Shown: one piece after another, positions 5,406 through 6,570 of the stretch
Layout: every line of letters starts with the position of its first letter
Position numbering within the stretch: position 1 is the stretch's first letter
Assembly (NCBI GenBank): GCA_900556665.1
Contig: USPX01000114.1
Coordinates: forward strand, 1-6,570
Origin: an uncultured Eubacteriales bacterium
GTDB taxonomy: Bacteria > Bacillota_A > Clostridia > Lachnospirales > Cellulosilyticaceae
Reading direction: 5' to 3'
DNA length: 6,570 nt
The notes under the pieces: generated by a model
Database searches by the model: none
Told to the model about the DNA's origin: nothing
Seen by the model: the letters and a program-made list of their open reading frames with translations, nothing else
Program-made: the position numbers and the translations under genes

Positions 5406-6570
5406 ATGAAAAAGATAAGGTGTTTTCGAAGAAAAGCTATAAGTTTATTGCTCTTGATAATAGTATTTGTAACGACTACGGCGTTTGTAGATAAATACTA
5501 TTACGTAGATAAAAAATTATTAGCGATTGAATCGGTCATTAACAACTATTACGTAGGGGATGTAAATACTGAAAAGCTTCGTGAAGGTATTTACAAAGGT
5601 TTTGTAAGTGGCGTAGGTGATATATATACAAATTATTATACTGCAGATGAATATGCCAGCTTCATGGAAAAGTCTAGTGGGGTATATGCAGGAATAGGTA
5701 TTCAAATGACTTTAGATAGTGCGGATAATACAATTATGATTGTAGATGTATTTGAAGGGTCTCCAGCAGAGGAAGTAGGTATGCTTCCTAATGATAAAAT
5801 TATAAAAGTGGCAGGCCAAACTGTAACAGGAGACGATTTCTCAAGTTTACCAAACATGGTAAAAGGAAAAATAGGGAGTAAAGTAAAAATAACAATCTAT
5901 AGACCTTCGGAAGGTAGATCATATGATTTAGATGTAGAAAGAAGAAATATTACAACAGCATCAGTAGAATCTAAGATGTTAAAAGATAATATTGGTTATA
6001 TTAAAATCGTTCAATTTGAAGAGATTACTTATGACCAATTTAAAGAAGCATTAGATGAACTTACAGAAAATCAAATGCAAGGTCTAGTTATTGATGTACG
6101 TGATAATCCAGGTGGACTTTTAAAGATAACACAAAAAATAGCAGATGAATTAGTACCAGCAGGCGTCGTAGTTTCTACAGAAAATAAAGTTGGAAAAAAT
6201 GAAGTATATTATGCAGATGATCAGTATATAGATATACCAATCGTAGTATTAGTTAATGGGAATAGTGCCAGTGCTTCAGAAGTATTAGCAGGTGCTATTA
6301 AGGATACAGGAAGAGGAAAACTTATAGGAGAGACAACTTATGGAAAAGGCGTTGTACAAAGTGTTATTCCATTAACAGATGGTTCGGCACTTAAAGTAAC
6401 AACAGCAAAATACTTTACACCTAGTGGCATATGTATCCAAGGAATAGGTATTGAGCCAGACTATGTTGTAACACTCCCAGTCGAATTACTCACAAAATCC
6501 AAACTCACAGAAAGAAGATATCCAATTACAAAAGGCAGTAGAAGTACTAAAGGAGGAGATTCATTAGTGA
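5406..6570 (+). CDS. ctpA: S41-family C-terminal processing protease (CtpA type), 3' end frameshifted or running off the window
   Basis: This is a membrane-anchored serine protease that trims or degrades extracytoplasmic proteins from their C-terminus. AAGGAG 9 bases upstream supports ATG 5406. A basic start (MKKIRCFRRK) and one hydrophobic segment at about 11-28 form the membrane anchor. A PDZ domain follows at about 95-178 and the S41 core at about 190-350. The catalytic set is intact: S289 in NGNSASASE, K314 in TYGKG and Q318. The 25 and 29 residue spacings match those of known CtpB-type enzymes. The oxyanion loop DVRDNPGG at 230-237 is also present. Up to about residue 369 the frame is good. 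It then continues with an unfamiliar sequence and no stop before the window ends. The frame shifted by +1 from about 6511 instead reads KEDIQLQKAVEVLKEEIH and stops at TAG 6565-6567, matching the family tail and the neighbouring paralogue's DTQLQEAISVLK. The catalytic domain is unaffected. Confidence 0.88.
   Translation, partial: MKKIRCFRRKAISLLLLIIVFVTTTAFVDKYYYVDKKLLAIESVINNYYVGDVNTEKLREGIYKGFVSGVGDIYTNYYTADEYASFMEKSSGVYAGIGIQMTLDSADNTIMIVDVFEGSPAEEVGMLPNDKIIKVAGQTVTGDDFSSLPNMVKGKIGSKVKITIYRPSEGRSYDLDVERRNITTASVESKMLKDNIGYIKIVQFEEITYDQFKEALDELTENQMQGLVIDVRDNPGGLLKITQKIADELVPAGVVVSTENKVGKNEVYYADDQYIDIPIVVLVNGNSASASEVLAGAIKDTGRGKLIGETTYGKGVVQSVIPLTDGSALKVTTAKYFTPSGICIQGIGIEPDYVVTLPVELLTKSKLTERRYPITKGSRSTKGGDSLV
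6551..6558 (+). promoter_or_regulatory. strong ribosome binding site at the window edge, possible start of a following gene
   Basis: AGGAGGAG lies 8 bases before GTG 6567, which overlaps by one base the TAG (6565-6567) that ends the protease in its shifted, family-like frame. This is the pattern of a translationally coupled downstream gene. Only four bases of any such gene are in the window, so its identity cannot be given, and a start further downstream is equally possible. Confidence 0.35.

Noticed and set aside
5520..5705. Minus-strand open frame of about 61 codons inside ctpA
   Set aside because: It is opposite the conserved N-terminal part of the protease and has no promoter, ribosome binding site or family resemblance.
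1..6570. CRISPR arrays, insertion sequences, tRNA or rRNA genes, phage or plasmid signals
   Set aside because: I saw no regularly spaced repeats, transposase-like frames, terminal inverted repeats or structured RNA signatures. The region reads as ordinary chromosomal housekeeping DNA.

Overview
The window is AT-rich DNA with clostridial-type ribosome-binding sites. It carries six protein genes, all on the + strand and closely packed. Gene content and order (PucR/CdaR-type regulator, ftsE, ftsX, coiled-coil M23 peptidase, S41 proteases) point to a low-GC Firmicute of the class Clostridia. A Lachnospirales or Cellulosilyticum-like organism is my best guess; it rests on protein style and was not searched.

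Layout. Positions 1-150 are a T-rich upstream region with a weak candidate promoter. Positions 151-1251 encode a PucR/CdaR-family regulator. Positions 1275-1982 encode FtsE and 1951-2844 encode FtsX, overlapping by 32 bases. Positions 2858-4030 encode a secreted coiled-coil protein with an intact M23 (LytM) zinc peptidase domain, the expected cell-wall hydrolase partner of FtsEX. A strong intrinsic terminator at 4075-4111 closes this block. Positions 4149-5315 encode a predicted lipoprotein with the S41/CtpA fold whose catalytic residues are all replaced. Positions 5406-6570 encode an apparently active membrane-anchored S41 carboxy-terminal protease (CtpA type). Its last residues are thrown out of frame by an apparent frameshift near 6510-6516.

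How the genes work together. FtsE and FtsX form an ABC-type complex that transmits a cytoplasmic ATPase cycle through the membrane to a periplasmic or wall-side hydrolase with a coiled coil. Here that hydrolase is encoded directly downstream. The two S41 genes behind the terminator look like a tandem duplication in which one copy became a non-catalytic lipoprotein. Established Gram-negative systems (Prc with NlpI, P. aeruginosa CtpA with LbcA) pair a C-terminal processing protease with a lipoprotein adaptor to control cell-wall hydrolases. By analogy, the lipoprotein pseudoprotease may guide or restrain the active CtpA, possibly acting on the M23 enzyme. That link is inference from gene order and missing active-site residues.

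The most interesting items are the lipoprotein pseudoprotease and its tandem active paralogue, the frameshift at the 3' end of the active protease gene, and the terminator that leaves almost no room for a promoter before the pseudoprotease gene.
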